NCBI GenBank assembly: GCA_002102555.1
Contig: MCFL01000004.1
Location: forward strand, 372,001 to 436,000
Length of the DNA: 64,000 nt
Source: Catenaria anguillulae PL171
Lineage: Eukaryota; Blastocladiomycota; Blastocladiomycetes; Blastocladiales; Catenariaceae
Reading direction: 5' to 3'
The notes under the pieces are model-generated. The model had not been told where the DNA came from. It ran no database searches and saw only the letters and a program-made list of their open reading frames with translations. The translations under genes and the position numbers were made by a program. Positions 1 to 12,237 of this stretch are shown here, piece by piece; position 1 is the first letter of the stretch; each line of letters starts with the position of its first letter.

Positions 1-1188
1 ATGCACGGACACACCACACTCGTGTTAACCGCCATAGATGTGGAGCTGTTGCTGGCGCCGTCAGTCGTACCTGCACCGCACCGCTCGATCGCCTCAAAGT
101 CCTGCTCCAAACGCAAATCACCCCGCAACCGTCCTCTTTGACCTCCCCACCACCAAAACCATCCACGCTCGCTGCCCTGAAAACCTCACTCGCCAACTTG
201 CGCTCGGCCTCGCTCGCCATCTACGCGGACGGCGGGTTGCGCTCGTTTTGGCGTGGCAACGGCATGAATTGCGTCAAGATTGTCCCCGAATCTGCAATCA
301 AGTTTTACGTCTTTGAGCAGGCAAAGCGGGCCGTGGCCATATTTCAAGGATGCGACCCAGACGATCCAGAGACAAACATCGGCGTTCACGGCCGGTTTGT
401 TGCTGGAGGGATTGGTGGCTTGGCCAGCCAGTTTAGCATTTACCCGATCGAGACGCTCAAGACACGTGTCATGGCTGCGACGCAGGCCAGGGCCATGGCA
501 ACGCATGCGGCTGCGGTCGCTAGTCGCGAACAGCGGGATTCGGTCATGCGTGAGGCAACAGCAAAGTAGCGAGTGGGTCCCCATCCACATCATCACTGCG
601 TGGGGCTACGGCTGTTGCCTCACAATCAGCTTCCACAGCACCAGCCGCTCCTTCGACCATCCCCGCGCGCTCGTTCGCCACATTGTCGGCGCCAAAACCG
701 TCCACGTCGCTCGTCGTCACCACGGCTCGTGAAATGTGGTCCGAAGGCGGATGGCGTGTGTTTTTCCGCGGCCTCGGCCCTTCACTCATTGGCATTGTAC
801 CTTACGCAGGCATCGATCTTGCCATCTACGAAACCCTGAAATCGACGTATATGCGCGCATGCACGCACCGCTGGTGCGCGACCCGCACTTGCATCCGCCT
901 GCCACGCCGCCCGTCATGTGGCTGCTTGTGTTTGGCACGCTGTCCGGATCCATTGGTGCCACGGCCGTGTATCCGCTCAGTTTGATTCGCACGCGATTGC
1001 AAGCGCAGGGCACCCCGGGTCATCCCGAGCGGTATAGTGGCGCCATGGATGCCGTCAGAAAGACATATGCGCGGGAAGGCGGCAGGGGATTTTACAAAGG
1101 CTTGGCGCCCACGTTGATCAAGGTGATTCCCGCAGCGAGTATTTCGTATGTGTGTTATGAGGGCATGAAGGGCGTAGTTGGGTTATGA
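1..1188 (+). CDS. SCaMC-type mitochondrial carrier (ATP-Mg/phosphate or related), 5' end outside window
   Basis: Mitochondrial carrier family protein of the inner membrane. The frame from about base 40 encodes [16 protein letters not shown], the P-x-D-x-x-[RK] signature of carrier repeat 1, here in the form typical of calcium-regulated ATP-Mg/Pi (SCaMC/SAL1) carriers. Repeat 2 shows [10 protein letters not shown] and repeat 3 shows [14 protein letters not shown]. The EF-hand N-terminus, if present, lies left of the window. A GTGAGG...CAG intron fits at 550-638 (89 nt) and restores frame through a Ser/Ala/Pro-rich loop. Near 850-870, between ETLKST and the repeat 3 helix, the frame changes by one base with no usable GT...AG intron, so an indel is likely. 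The stop is at 1188. The exact substrate is inferred from the repeat 1 and 3 signatures. Confidence 0.85.
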
Positions 1189-2419
1189 TAGGATGTTTTT
1201 TTTTTTTTTTTTCGAGGTTTGCTTGATTGAGCTTTTGTCTTTTCTGCCTTTTTTTTCATTACTTGCACCACCCCACTCTTCCCTAGTTTGATGTATCCAC
1301 GTGTGTTGTTGGGTGGATATTGCATTCTTCTGCCTCACCGCTGATCCTCATCTCTCACTCCATTCAATCTCGGTCGCGTTTCCACCGCCTGCTGGAAAAG
1401 CTCGGCCTCGTCACCCGCCATCCCTCGCTTAGACTCCCCTTCATATCCTGGCAGCGCGGCCTGTCTCGACCTTAGGTATGTATGCGAATCATTGTACTGG
1501 CCACCTGTCTTGCTTGCAGCCTTTCCTTTTGCACCTGGATTTGTGCGCCGTCGTGTTTGGTTCCCAGTGGTGTGGCAGGCAACTTCACACATTGTAACAA
1601 ACGCCGATGGACCTCAGCACCTCAGGTTGAAATGTGTTCCAGTGCCCACGACATCGTGATGCACTCGATAGAGTCCAAAGTCCATGCGGTATACTTGGTA
1701 GCATTTTCCGTCCGCATAAGTCTGTGGCCATGGGCTCATGATTCATGCGTCTCACCATGATCGCAGACCTGGTCCACCACCTTCCCCTCTACATAACTCC
1801 TCTGTCGCGGTCGTCCAATGCTTGAGCAAAAGAACAACAAGTGTGGAACTCCGTTTACAGACTTCTAGGAAACCAGTTGCAAATGGAAATTTGAGTATTT
1901 TTTTATAGGTCGGCGAATGTGAGCAGCAACGTCGATTCTCGGACGGTTTCGTTCCCGTGCCAGGAATGTATGGGATTCCTATGAATCGCGCATCCACCCA
2001 AAAGGTCAGCACCGCTCGCCGCGCAATGGACGAATGGCAGAGCAGCTTTGACGCGCCAGGCTACGCGATATTCCTCGTTTTCGGGTTCACTTTTGATTTT
2101 CAATTTCAAACTATTGACCAGATGAAAAGTAGACGAAAGTCCGGCGACGTCCCATTGCTGAGTGCCCTGACATCCGGAGGACCGCAATAGCCAAGTCCAC
2201 CCAATAAAAGTGGCAATGCATCAAGAGCTCATGTGAATTCAATCGCTTCGGATGCTGGTCGTGCAAACGCGTGCACCATCCTCTACTCTCGTCTTCTTCT
2301 CCGATCCCCGTCAAGCACCCTTGGCGACCCACCCACACCAGCAGCCGACCCCGATGGTCCCGCCGACGCGGCTCTTGGCAGCGGCGGAACCGGCGGCAAC
2401 GGCCCAGATTCGCGGTACA
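1189..2419. other. Intergenic, no gene recognised
   Basis: About 1.2 kb. It starts with a T-run near 1197-1212, probably in the carrier 3' region. Short open frames on both strands have no recognisable domain, no coding-like composition and no consistent splicing. Confidence 0.5.
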
Positions 2420-4999
2420 TCAGTTCCGCCGCCACCGATTGGCGCCGGCCGACGGCTGACGGGACGGGACCCGATGCGCGCGTCGGGCTGCTTGTGCGGT
2501 AGCCGGTGATAGCCGGCTCGAGCCGATATTGGACGCACCGCCCGTGGACCGTGAGCGTCGATGACGTATGGCAGCCGCCGAAGACGAAGGCGAGGCCGAT
2601 GTGGCCATGCTGGCAACCACCGAGGTGGCGGTTGCAGTTGCGGTTGCGCTGGATGCCAGCAATGCACCACTGGTCGATCCGACACCTCCGATTGCCAAGG
2701 AAGAGACAGGCGCGTAGGCAGCAGATCCGGACCCAACGTCACTTGATCGCCGAAATCCGCCCGAGGTGGCACGGCTTCTGCCGTCGGTTCCAACAACGGA
2801 TCCGCTAACACTGTGATGATGCCTGTGCCCGCCTGTTGATGTTGCAACCGCACCCGCACCGCTTCTCGCCGCGCCGCCCCTCCGCCGGCCTGTCAACAAC
2901 AGCGCATCGGCCCCTGGACTGATATTGTCCCTGCCCCCGCCCTGATACCCGCTCGCCCGCGCTCCTGCATTTGAAGCAGCGGCCGTTGCCCGTGCACCCG
3001 CCGCGACAACTTGCGCCACCAACACATCCACAATCCTGACGACCAGCTGCCGATTCCGGTACCTGCTGGCGATTGCCCTGAGCGTATGATCCGTCAACAC
3101 AGGCCGCAATGCCGGCGTGCCGGTAGCGAGCACAATGGCGTCCACACACTGTACGAGCAACTGGTGCATATCGGGCGGTGGATGAGCAGGCGCTGGTGGT
3201 CCTTCTCCTGCTGCCGATGCGGCCGCAGACGGTGGCGGCGCCGGAGGTTTCAGCACAACATTGTCTGTCACCCAAGCAATCATCCGGGCCACCATGTTTG
3301 CGTCCCAAGGATACATGACGGCCACATGCAAGTACGTGTCGACCCAGGTACCAAAGAGAAACCGGATCGGTGGGCGCAGCCACAGGTGCCAGAGAAGTGT
3401 CCATGGCCGAGTGGCGGGGTTGTGTGTGAGGTGCAAGAGTTGGTCCAAAGTGTTGAAGAGAATCACGTCAGCTTGGTGGACGAGGTGACGGTTGGAGGGC
3501 AAACGTGTCGAGGTTGGTGGCCGGGTCCATGGAGACGTTGTGGTTGGGTTGTTGCGGGAGCCGGGCGAGGACGGTGAGGCTCGCACGCGCTGCACAAGTG
3601 TGTGCCAAAGCAGGGTGGCCTGGTACCAGGCCCATTGTGAGGCCGAGAGAACGCGGGTCCAGTGCGAGTGAAGGGTTGCCGAGGAAAAGGTCAGCTGGTA
3701 TGGAGGCTGGGTGACTTGTGAGTGCGAATGTTGCTGGTAAGATGATGGCGACGGTTTTGATTGTGGAGAATGGTTGTTTGCATGCGTGTCGGAGTCGTGC
3801 TTGACTGCTGAGGATGTATTGTTGGCGCAGCTGATGAGGACAAAGGCTCTTGAGAAGGAGCCAAAGATTGTTGTGAGCCTGCTTCAAACTGTGTTTGGAA
3901 AGCAGGGCAAGAGCGTGAGTGCAGGAACACCTAAATGAGCGTTAAGTGGGCAACCTACCGCAGCCGTTATCGCTCTCAACAACATGACGGGATCCGCCAT
4001 GGCTTCAATGACCATGCCCAACACGCCAGCCACAATTTCCCGCATGAGAACACGCTCCGCTTCCGCTTCGAGCGTCGACGCAGGCAGGAACGCATCCAAC
4101 AACACATTTGCAACGGTGCGTAAATAGTCGTTGAATCCGGGTAGAGTGGCTGATGGCGGAGAATTGGGTGACACTGTGGCAGACGGATCGGGACCAGGTT
4201 CGAGTGCAACGTGTGGCATGAGCAACGAGAATTTGGCATCGGTTGGCGTAAACTGGTCCACGGGCGTCGATGCAGTTGGCCATCCTGGAGGCGCGGAATC
4301 GGGGGAAGGCACTGGTGGAGGTCGTGGAGCTTGCGGTTGAGTCGGGGTAGAGGGAAGTGCCGTCGGTGCGAGTGACGCTGATGAGCCGGACTGCGCCGTG
4401 AGTTGAGGTGGGACATGGGATCGCGAGGGATAAAACGGGAATTGCAGTGCGGGTGCCTGACGATCGCTCGAGATTGAAGAGTGCGATGTGGCAGAAGAAG
4501 GGCACCCGGAAACTTGGGTAGCTTGCGAAGGCACCCCTGGCTGCTTTCCTCGTCGGCCCTTTAGCCCACCGATTTCACCGGTGCCCACTTTTGGCGCTGG
4601 TGGTGGCTGATGCAGAACAGACGACGATGAAACGGCTACTGCTGCCCTGGCACCCGCAAAGGCAGCATAATGGTTTCCCAATACTGTGGGAAGATCCACC
4701 AAGAGGACGGAATGCCACGGAATCGAGAGCGAACGTTCCTCAAGCTGCCGCGAAGCGTGTGCCAAGGCAGTCAGAACCGCACGCGGCATGTCCCGATTGA
4801 GCGTGAGCTTGTCGAGCCATGCGCGGGTAATGTATTGGTCTACAATGGCCACGGCCAGCGAACGGGCGGCAGCATCAACTACGGGGAAGCGGGAAAAGCG
4901 CAGGGCCGCGGCTCGTGTCGGGTCAATCAAGTCGTCTGGGATCATGAGTGTAGGTTGGGCGGCAGACGGACTTGCAGCCAGAAGTGTTGATGAGGACAT
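2420..4999 (-). CDS. PXA-domain (sorting-nexin-associated) protein
   Basis: Start ATG at 4999. The first half of a PXA domain lies at about residues 30-110 (key stretch AIVDQYITRAWLDKLTLNRD, then PWHSVLLVDLP). A Ser/Pro-rich insert of about 150 residues follows, then the second PXA half (FNDYLRTVANVLLDAFLP, VLMREIVAGVLGMVIEAM). PXA domains occur in membrane-contact and endosomal proteins such as Mdm1/SNX13 and fungal PXA proteins. An 80-nt intron at 3879-3958 joins the domain to a helical stretch (ALALLSKH is lost if this acceptor is used). Near 3495 a one-base shift separates TFALQP from NRHLVHQADVILFN. The C-terminal half has a hydrophobic helical part, reminiscent of a nexin C-terminal domain, then a Ser/Ala/Arg-rich tail. 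No PX or RGS domain is visible. Confidence 0.7.
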
Positions 5000-5651
5000 T
5001 GACGGTGATGGTGGGTGGTAATTGCCTGAATCTGAATTGCAGAATCAAGAAGGAAGTGTATGACTGTAGTGTCTGCCGGACTGGTGGCGTTGAGCACTAT
5101 GATATCTCGCGTGAACGTGAACGGACACGGGACACGGGCACGATGAATCCGTGGCGGGAGCAGCTTGAGAATCGAGGGCTAGTAGAACGGAAATACCGAT
5201 TGCACAGTGTCAGATAGTGCTCACCACTCTCATTCAATCGATTTCATGTCTTCATTGTTTGGTCGTGCCGGACAACAAGAATCGCTCAGGACGCAGGGTG
5301 ACGGCTAGCTTGAACGACTCAATCACACTCTTTGACGTGAGTATGACATGTACAGTGGCGGAAGGGAGGCGAAAAGGGGACATGAGTATAGTTTCAGAGA
5401 CCCAAGAGGCTACGTCGAAATTGAACCAGCAAGTGAGGGTATGGGTACAGATCGGCAATAGTACGGTACGGGGACATGATGGGGCAGACGTCGACCGAAA
5501 CACAATGAAAAGAAAAGGCGCTTTCGACATTGAGTGAAGATAGATTTTGGTGAGGATGAGTGAGGAAAAGCACTGTCCCGATGCGGCAGAAACCAAAAAC
5601 TCTCCCATCCTTTGACTTTTGCATCCCCCTCACGGCCAAGCACCTTCCATG
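5000..5651. other. Intergenic, no gene recognised
   Basis: About 650 nt between the PXA gene start and the 3' end of the next minus-strand gene. It should contain the PXA gene promoter. Short open frames on both strands look like chance. Confidence 0.5.
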
Positions 5652-6559
5652 TCAGTCGAGGTCGAGCGCGTGCAGTTCGTCATGTCCCAACACGGTCGAG
5701 TTTGACGTTCCCATGCGGTCGTGGTCGCCCTCGCCCTCAGTCACCGTGTCTTCTTTGCTCTCGGTGACGGTATCACCGAGCAATTGGGATCGGCCTGAAA
5801 TGAAACCCGAATCCAAGCGTGTTCCCTTGGTCGGCGAGCGTGAGCGGGCTGGGACAGCGTCCAAGAAATGCACAGGTCCGGTGGGAGCATGCGAGATGTC
5901 GGTGGTCGCGGATTGGCTGCGGCGGTCGCGCTGCTGACGATTTGCGTGAAGAGTGTAGAGAGCAACGAGGCCCACTGCGGCGCTCGAAGTCAGCGCGATC
6001 CAGAAAACAGGGTTACGACTGCGACTCGAGTCGACCGACTCTAAAGTTGTCGACTTGATGAAGTCGGTCGTGGCCTAAAAGTGTCCGCGGAAAAGTCAAT
6101 CTCGGCGGCATTCAAAGCGATTCGTACACAAAGAGCAACCCGTACATATACATCTGGGCCATCGCCATCAGCATTGCCGCCAACCTCTGCTCTGGGAACC
6201 TTTGGCATCACGCCAACCGATCCAACAAGCACCACCTGACCCGTTGCGTCACGCGCGGGTACTTCATCCGCGAGCACGGCACCAGTCAAATCCTCAACGG
6301 GACCAAAAGCGTGCGGATCCCGCGCGACCTTTCCGGGCGATACGATGTTACCTTCACGAAGCGCACTCGCGGACGCATCGGCTTGAACATATGTTGTCGT
6401 GGCCAGAAGTAGGGCGACACTGGTCAACATGAGAAGGCAAAGGATCGACGTGTGGTTGGGCAGCCATGACGCCCGGCGACCACTTGCGCAAGGGTTCTCA
6501 CGAGGAGGCCGAGAATTCCGTAGCGACATGGTGGATGATGGTTCCCGTGTCGAGGTCAT
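5652..6559 (-). CDS. Predicted signal-peptide, single-pass membrane protein of unknown function
   Basis: Two exons, 6559-6152 and 6074-5652, joined by a 77-nt intron (GTATAT donor, TTTTAG acceptor, phase 0), give 276 residues. A hydrophobic stretch at about residues 38-60 (CLLMLTSVALLLATTTYV) looks like a signal peptide or signal anchor; an internal Met at residue 11 is an alternative start. A second hydrophobic segment in exon 2 (FWIALTSSAAVGLVALYTL) is followed by basic residues (RQQRDRRS), as expected for a type I protein with a roughly 90-residue cytosolic tail rich in Thr, Ser and acidic residues. I recognise no family. The uninterrupted frame across the intron and the two hydrophobic segments support a real gene. 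Confidence 0.6.
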
Positions 6560-7511
6560 TCAAGGATCAGACAAAATCTGGTATCCAGACGTGAAATGTG
6601 CGATGGTGAAATGACTGTTGTGAATGAAGAAGGCGAAGTGACTGCCCAGCAAATCGAGAACCTATCCGTCGCGATAGAACTCCGTTAAATGTATTGCATG
6701 AGGTATGAGGTGATTATTTAGCGTCGTGGCTCCCGATTTGGGCCTCTACTTCGAGTACGGTCTATGCATTCGGAGTGGTCGCGTTGATAGCTGTTTGGGA
6801 ACATCATGCAACGAGACCGGCGGCAGCGCGAGCGCAGATGTGGAACGTGAATGGACAATCGAGGCAGTCAAGGAATGCCTCATTCGATGAATGAGGGTTA
6901 ATGGTTCTCAAGACAAGAAAGCAAAAGGATGGGGCGAGCGTAATAAATGCCTCGATGTACCCAGCCACATACATGAACCGCTTTTTTGGGAGTACATACA
7001 GTGTCGAAACACCCATGATTGACACCGACCAGCTGGGTGTCAACGCTCGATCCTCAATCTCTCGGTGAGAGGATGCGGCAGAAGCTCTAACAATCGTGAG
7101 TAAGGAAGGGGCCGGTTCCGCATCTCGGCGGCCTGCATAGGGGTAGCCTTTGGAGGGAGAGAAAATGACAATGACAACAGTGGGTGATGATGAGAGAGGA
7201 ACGTGGGACAGACGGACAAAATGAAGGAAATGTCAAGAAATGAGAGCCGTATTACACACCGATACCCATTACGAGCACCAGAAGAAGAAAAGACACTAAC
7301 AAGACAACCAAACAGCAACAGCAACAGCGACACGGAACCATGACACGAAAGAAAATGGGAAACACTCAGCTTATAAGTAAATACTTGGGTCGACACATTC
7401 ACAACCCAATGGCACCTCGGTCCAACGGGACCTCGATTACAGCTCAGCCACAACACAATTACAAAATCGCGACTGCCAAAGTCGACCACAATCCGAGTGA
7501 ACAAGTTTTGT
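6560..7511. other. Intergenic, no gene recognised
   Basis: About 950 nt. A minus-strand open frame at 7040-7576 is Ser/Leu/Phe-rich without domain similarity and overlaps the end of the next gene in another frame. I do not call it. Confidence 0.4.
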
Positions 7512-9484
7512 TCACAACGCACGTCCTGCACCGCCCGCCACCCTACCCCCGCCCACACCAACAATCCCCTTGCCACAATCGAGAATCAAATGGTCGGGCG
7601 CAACGCATGCGATATAGTTGCATAAATGCGGCGCCTCTAGGCCTCTTTCTTGCGCAAGCCACATAACCTTTTGCACAATGTCCCAAGAGAGTCGATGGCG
7701 GAGGCGAACGATGATCGCAAAATTTGCCTTGGGGATACCGTTGATGACTAGGCGACCTTTGTGATACTTGACGTTGAATCGCCCGCGCGACCGGGCATCG
7801 GCTGAGCCAGCATGTCAGCCAACGTGGTCCAATCCATCCAAGGGAGACGGAGTCCACTTGACAGCATGCCGAGTGTCGGGCCGAATGTCCTCACACATCA
7901 CGCGCGTGGCAATGACTTTGTCGTGATGCGGATTGGTCACGCCACCACCCACAACATTGGCCACTGGAGCGGGCGTTTGAACCACAGTGGGCGCGACCAC
8001 GGCCGTGGGCATTGTGGTGGTGGCAGGCGCCACTGGAACTTGCTGCGCGAGTGGCGTTGCGGGAACACCGACTTTGGCGGCAACAGGCGTCACGGTGGGC
8101 ACAAGGGTTTCGGCTGCACCCATGCAGGTGATGGGTGCGCATGGCGCAGCAGGGACCAACGCGTTGGTGGCGGCTACGGGGGTCGTGGGAACAGCAGACT
8201 TTGAAGGCGGCCATGGGCGTTTCGGCGACAGCAAACTTGGATGCAGCCACGGGCGAGTCGGCGGCGACAGAGTTTAAGGCAGCCACGGGTATGTTGGCGG
8301 CGGCATTGGGAGCCATCACAGTTGGCACATGGACGTCATCGTTTTCGACCGCACCAGTGTCCACTTGCTTTGCGCCACCACACCAACTTGCCGCCCAGCG
8401 ATTGCCTTGCCATGTGCTTCAATTCCTCGTCTGGCATGGGCACAAGCGCCGGTGCAGCCATTTGCGCCCAGTCCACCTGCAAAACCCGCAAGCCCGTCGC
8501 TGGGTCATTGGCCAACTTGACTGCCGGTACCTCGCACGCGTAACGGGCTTCAACGTCAACGATCTCGCCGCCACGCCAAAGGTAGGCCGCACCCCACGGC
8601 GCCACATACTCCCACGTCAAGACGAGCGTTTTCATAACGTATCTGTTCTTGGTGTCCACGCCGAGGCCAAGCATGAGCCCAATGGCGGGCTCGCAACAGG
8701 GAGATAATCCGCATGTGCTTGACGTAGCGCGTAACATATTCCTCGACAGGTATGGCTCGGCCACAGTACTTCCGCGTTCTTGGCGCGATTGCGGGTGCGG
8801 CAAGTCGGTGGTGCCTGCGGTGGGCGGCTTTGCGAGGCGGCGGGTGACATCCAAGACGAGTGTGGCCTTGTTGAGTGGACGCCAGCCATGATGAGATTGT
8901 TGGGCGGCGGCTGTGTGCGTTTGCAACGATGTATGGCGAGAACGGGAACGGTCATGTTAGTAAAGCGTTGCCAGCACAAGATTGTGCACATGGACAAGAT
9001 CTGCCAACTTTGTGGACGGTTTGCCCTGCCGTACCAAGGCAACAACAATGCACGGGAATGACGCTCGGATTGTGAGGCAGTGAACCGCCTCGTCTTGGTG
9101 TGCGAAGCCAGGACAGGTTACACGACGCTGGAGATGCTACCCGAAACACGGCGGGTGCTCCCGTCCATACTCGGCGGCGAGAGCGGCAAGATTAACTGGG
9201 GGAGGAGTTGCCGGCCGAGGCTTGGCGGACACGTGCGGGACCTCGAGAGCAGCCGGCGCTTGTGGGGTCTTGGGAATAGGGCGCAGAGGAGGCGGACAAC
9301 TGGTTGGGGGCGGCGAACGACCGGACGGAGCCCATGAGCTGTCATTGGCAAGCTCCCAACCGACCTGCGCAGGCAGCACAGGAACGGGTGCTTCTGTGCG
9401 GGAATCCCGAAATTCTAGAGACCGTGGGCCACCCTGCACTAGAAGATGTAAGGCAGGGGTCGGAACTGGGCGATCCATGCGCAA
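7512..9484 (-). pseudogene. Unknown gene, broken by frameshifts and an in-frame stop
   Basis: Several minus-strand frames join into one protein-like series. A Pro-rich N-terminal part (9484-9137) is followed by a globular part with YLWRGGEIVDVEARYACEV (about 8570-8500). Next comes an Ala/Pro/Val/Thr-rich stretch with recurrent PVAA-type units (about 8340-7930), then a C-terminal segment with FNVKYHKGRLVINGIPKANF and LSWDIVQKVMWLAQERG, stopping at 7512. Frame changes occur near 8370 and 8200. A TGA interrupts the frame near 7830, between LDGLDHVG and the C-terminal part; a very short intron there cannot be excluded. I do not recognise the family. It may be a decaying gene or a real gene obscured by sequence errors. 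Confidence 0.35.
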
Positions 9485-9919
9485 GTCGCGGTGCAGACAA
9501 AGACCCTATTGGAAAGGTGATTACATAGGAGACAAAGGGGATATCAAGCGAGAATTGATATGGAAACAGCATACCCTGGATCAACCTCACGATAGAAGGT
9601 TTTGGCGCCCTCTTGCCAAGGCGCGAAACGTACGTGGTCGGCATGAAGGATATGTAACAAACACCTCCAGATTGCCCAGGCGGCCATTGCGAACACGGCC
9701 CTCTGATTCTCCCAGCCAGATCACTTTCAGGAACTATAGTCGGTCGGGTGACAGGTCTTATGTAGTGGGAACAAGGAATAATGCGAAACGATGATATTGG
9801 CATTAATAAACTGATAACAAGGTCAAAAATTACACAAGAATGGAACAAGTAACATGATGCTGGGGTATGGTTTACATATAGACAAGCGAGGTGCACAGTA
9901 TGGCCCGTTTCCGTCAGGT
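9485..9919. other. Intergenic, 3' regions of two minus-strand genes
   Basis: About 430 nt. A minus-strand open frame covers it but has no recognisable domain and no credible start. AT-rich sequence near 9780-9850 would suit the 3' end of the permease gene. Confidence 0.4.
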
Positions 9920-11587
9920 TTAGGCATCACCCTTCTTTCCGTCCTCCGCAGGAAGCTTGCCTGAATCAGCCGAACTGCCATCCGAATCACTATCCTCGAT
10001 GTTGCGCAACTTGGAGTGGTGGTACCCATACGTCCCGTAGATGACCAAGCCAATTGCCATCCACACAAACAGCCGAATGATCGATGTGATGCCGCCCGAC
10101 ACGAGCAAGAACAAGCACGTCGCCACGCCCAATCCAGGGATGATGATGGGTCCAAGCGGCACCTTGAACGGCCGCTCGACATCGGGGCGAGTGAAGCGGA
10201 GCACGCCAACGGCCAAGCACACCATGGCAAATGCAAACAGGGTACCCGAACTCGTCATGTCGTTCAGCACGTCCATGGGAACAAAGGCACTGGCCAGCCC
10301 GACCACGGTGCCCGTGACAATGGTGGGAACGTAGGGTGTCTTGAACTTGGGGTGGATCTTGGAGAAGGCTTCGGGCAACAGGCCATCCTTGGACATGGAA
10401 TAGAAGACACGCGGCTGCGCCATCATGGCAACCACCTGGACGGACGTAAGACCAGCCAAGGCACCAAGCGACACAAACACAGTGAGCCAACGGAAGCCGA
10501 GCGCAGAAACGGCGTTGGCGAGCGGTGCAGCATTGTTCAAGGTCTTGAACGGAGCAATACCGGTAAGGAATAGTGCAACGAGAATGTACAGAGTGGAGCA
10601 GACCGCGAGCGAGCCGAGAATGCCAATGGGCATGTCGCGCTTGGGTTCTTGGCTTCGCCGGCCAAGGTCGAGACAGCATCGAAGCCAATGTAGCTGAAAA
10701 ACACCGAGAATGAAGCACGAAGGACACCCTTGAAGCCATAATCGCGGTCACCCTCAGGGCCAGGAATGAATGGGGTCCAGTTGTTGGAATCAATGTAACC
10801 GACGGTCGCAAAGAGGAATGTGAGGATGACGACCAACTTGATGGCGCACGCAACGTGGTTGAATACAGAACTCTGGCGGACACCGACAACGAGCACAATC
10901 GTGACAACAAGGACAATGAGAAAGGCAGGTAGGTTGATGTATCCGTCGCCGGGCACGAAGCCGTGCTTTTCGCTCCAGTTCCAAGGCGTACTGGTCCAAG
11001 TCGGGCTGAGCGTGATCCCGAACGCGGCGTTCAAGAACTTGAGGAAGTAGGCCGACCACCCTTGAGCGACGAGGCCCGATCCGACGGAATACTCCAAAAT
11101 TAGGTCAAATCCCATGATCCAACCAAAGATCTCACCAAATGCAGCGTAAGTGTATGTGTATGCTGAGCCACTAACGGGAATCATGGCGGCCAATCTGAGC
11201 GAGGGTAGTTGTTTGGTCAGTTCATGGCAAGCTGAACAGGTCAGGGGAGTGATGAGCGTACTCGGCATAGCACAATCCAGCGAATGCACAGGCAACGGAG
11301 GCGAACAAGAAAGAAAGAATGACGGCGGGACCAGCATATTCGGCAGCGGCGCGACCCTGGAAACGCGAGACAAGACTTGTGTATGAGCACACTTTCATCA
11401 TCGAACCGTCCCACTGTCTCAAATAGCGTACTGTAATGACAAAAATGCCTGCTCCGATAATATCTCCGACCCCAATGAGAACGAGGTCAAGTGCGCCGAG
11501 TGTGCGGTTCATGCCATTGTCGGCAGCTTCCTCTTGAAGGCGCTGCACGGATTTTGTGCGAAACAAGTTGGCGACGATTGCTGACAT
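9920..11587 (-). CDS. Cationic amino-acid transporter / APC-superfamily amino-acid permease
   Basis: Plasma- or vacuolar-membrane amino-acid permease of the CAT type, about 508 residues. Exons are 11587-11432, 11356-11262 and 11194-9920, with GTACGC...CAG introns of 75 and 67 nt. The helix 1 motif is IGVGDIIGAGIFVIT. Further family landmarks are FAGLCYAELAAMIPVSGSAY, FSVFFSYIGFDAVSTLAGEA, MAQPRVFYSMSKDGLLP and a C-terminal set of hydrophobic helices. The tail is acidic and Ser-rich. At 10643-10645 the expected ...EAKNP-KRDMPIG... is broken: a CCC run needs one more base to keep frame. Because the family is so conserved here, this is the clearest sign that some frameshifts in the window are one-base homopolymer deletions. 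Substrate specificity is inferred from the family only. Confidence 0.9.
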
Positions 11588-12237
11588 GTTGAGATGATCG
11601 TGAGGGGGATGACGATCGAAAGGAACAGGGCGAACGAGTCAAGAACGGAGGTGGGAATGAGTTCGATGAAGGTCTGTTGGTGGCGGTGGAGAGCCAGCTA
11701 GGGGAAACGGGAGGTGAGAGGCATGGGCTATGAGCACGACGACGAGGGCGAGTCAGAAGCGGGCATGTCGTGGTATTTGTATCCTGCTGTCGGTGTCTCG
11801 CTTGACCATGCATGCGCTCTGCTTTGGTTGCACAACTGGCGGCCCTCCATGGTGCCAGCGGACAACGACACTGGCCAGATTGCAAATGGCGTGATCCCCT
11901 TGCGGGACGGCCCAATACACTGATGGCGGACTTGGCGGGTGAATGTGGATTACGCGATCGTGATATGTAGAGTTGATGGCACCAACCGCCATGTGCCATA
12001 CCAGCGCCATGACAAGTGAGTCCACGATGCTGCAGGGTAACATGACCAAGAACAATAAGCTGACGAGTCATGTTACCTTGCAGCGAAACGGAGAAGTGTC
12101 ATTGCGTGCTCTTACGCAACAGCGGTTGAGAATGGTGTGCTCAGTCATTATTTTTGGATATGTGAGACAAGAAGACGTGTTCAATCACGAAGTTGATTAG
12201 CTGCCGATTTGCCGCAATGACACAGGGCGCATTCCTT
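11588..12237. other. Intergenic, promoter side of the permease gene
   Basis: About 650 nt upstream of the permease ATG. The first 130 nt are pyrimidine-rich on the coding strand, typical of a fungal 5' leader. No gene is supported. Confidence 0.45.

Noticed and set aside
550-638. Frameshift in the mitochondrial carrier between repeats
   Set aside because: A GTGAGG...CAG intron of 89 nt fits exactly and restores the frame, so no lesion is needed at this site.
1482-2190. Several 77-94 residue open frames on both strands
   Set aside because: No conserved motifs, no credible splice partners and no coding-like bias; treated as intergenic.
7040-7576. 178-residue minus-strand open frame
   Set aside because: Ser/Leu/Phe-rich without domain similarity, and it overlaps the C-terminal segment of the 7512-9484 gene in a different frame.
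9342-9896. 184-residue minus-strand open frame
   Set aside because: It overlaps the Pro-rich start of the upstream-called unknown gene in another frame and shows no recognisable motif.
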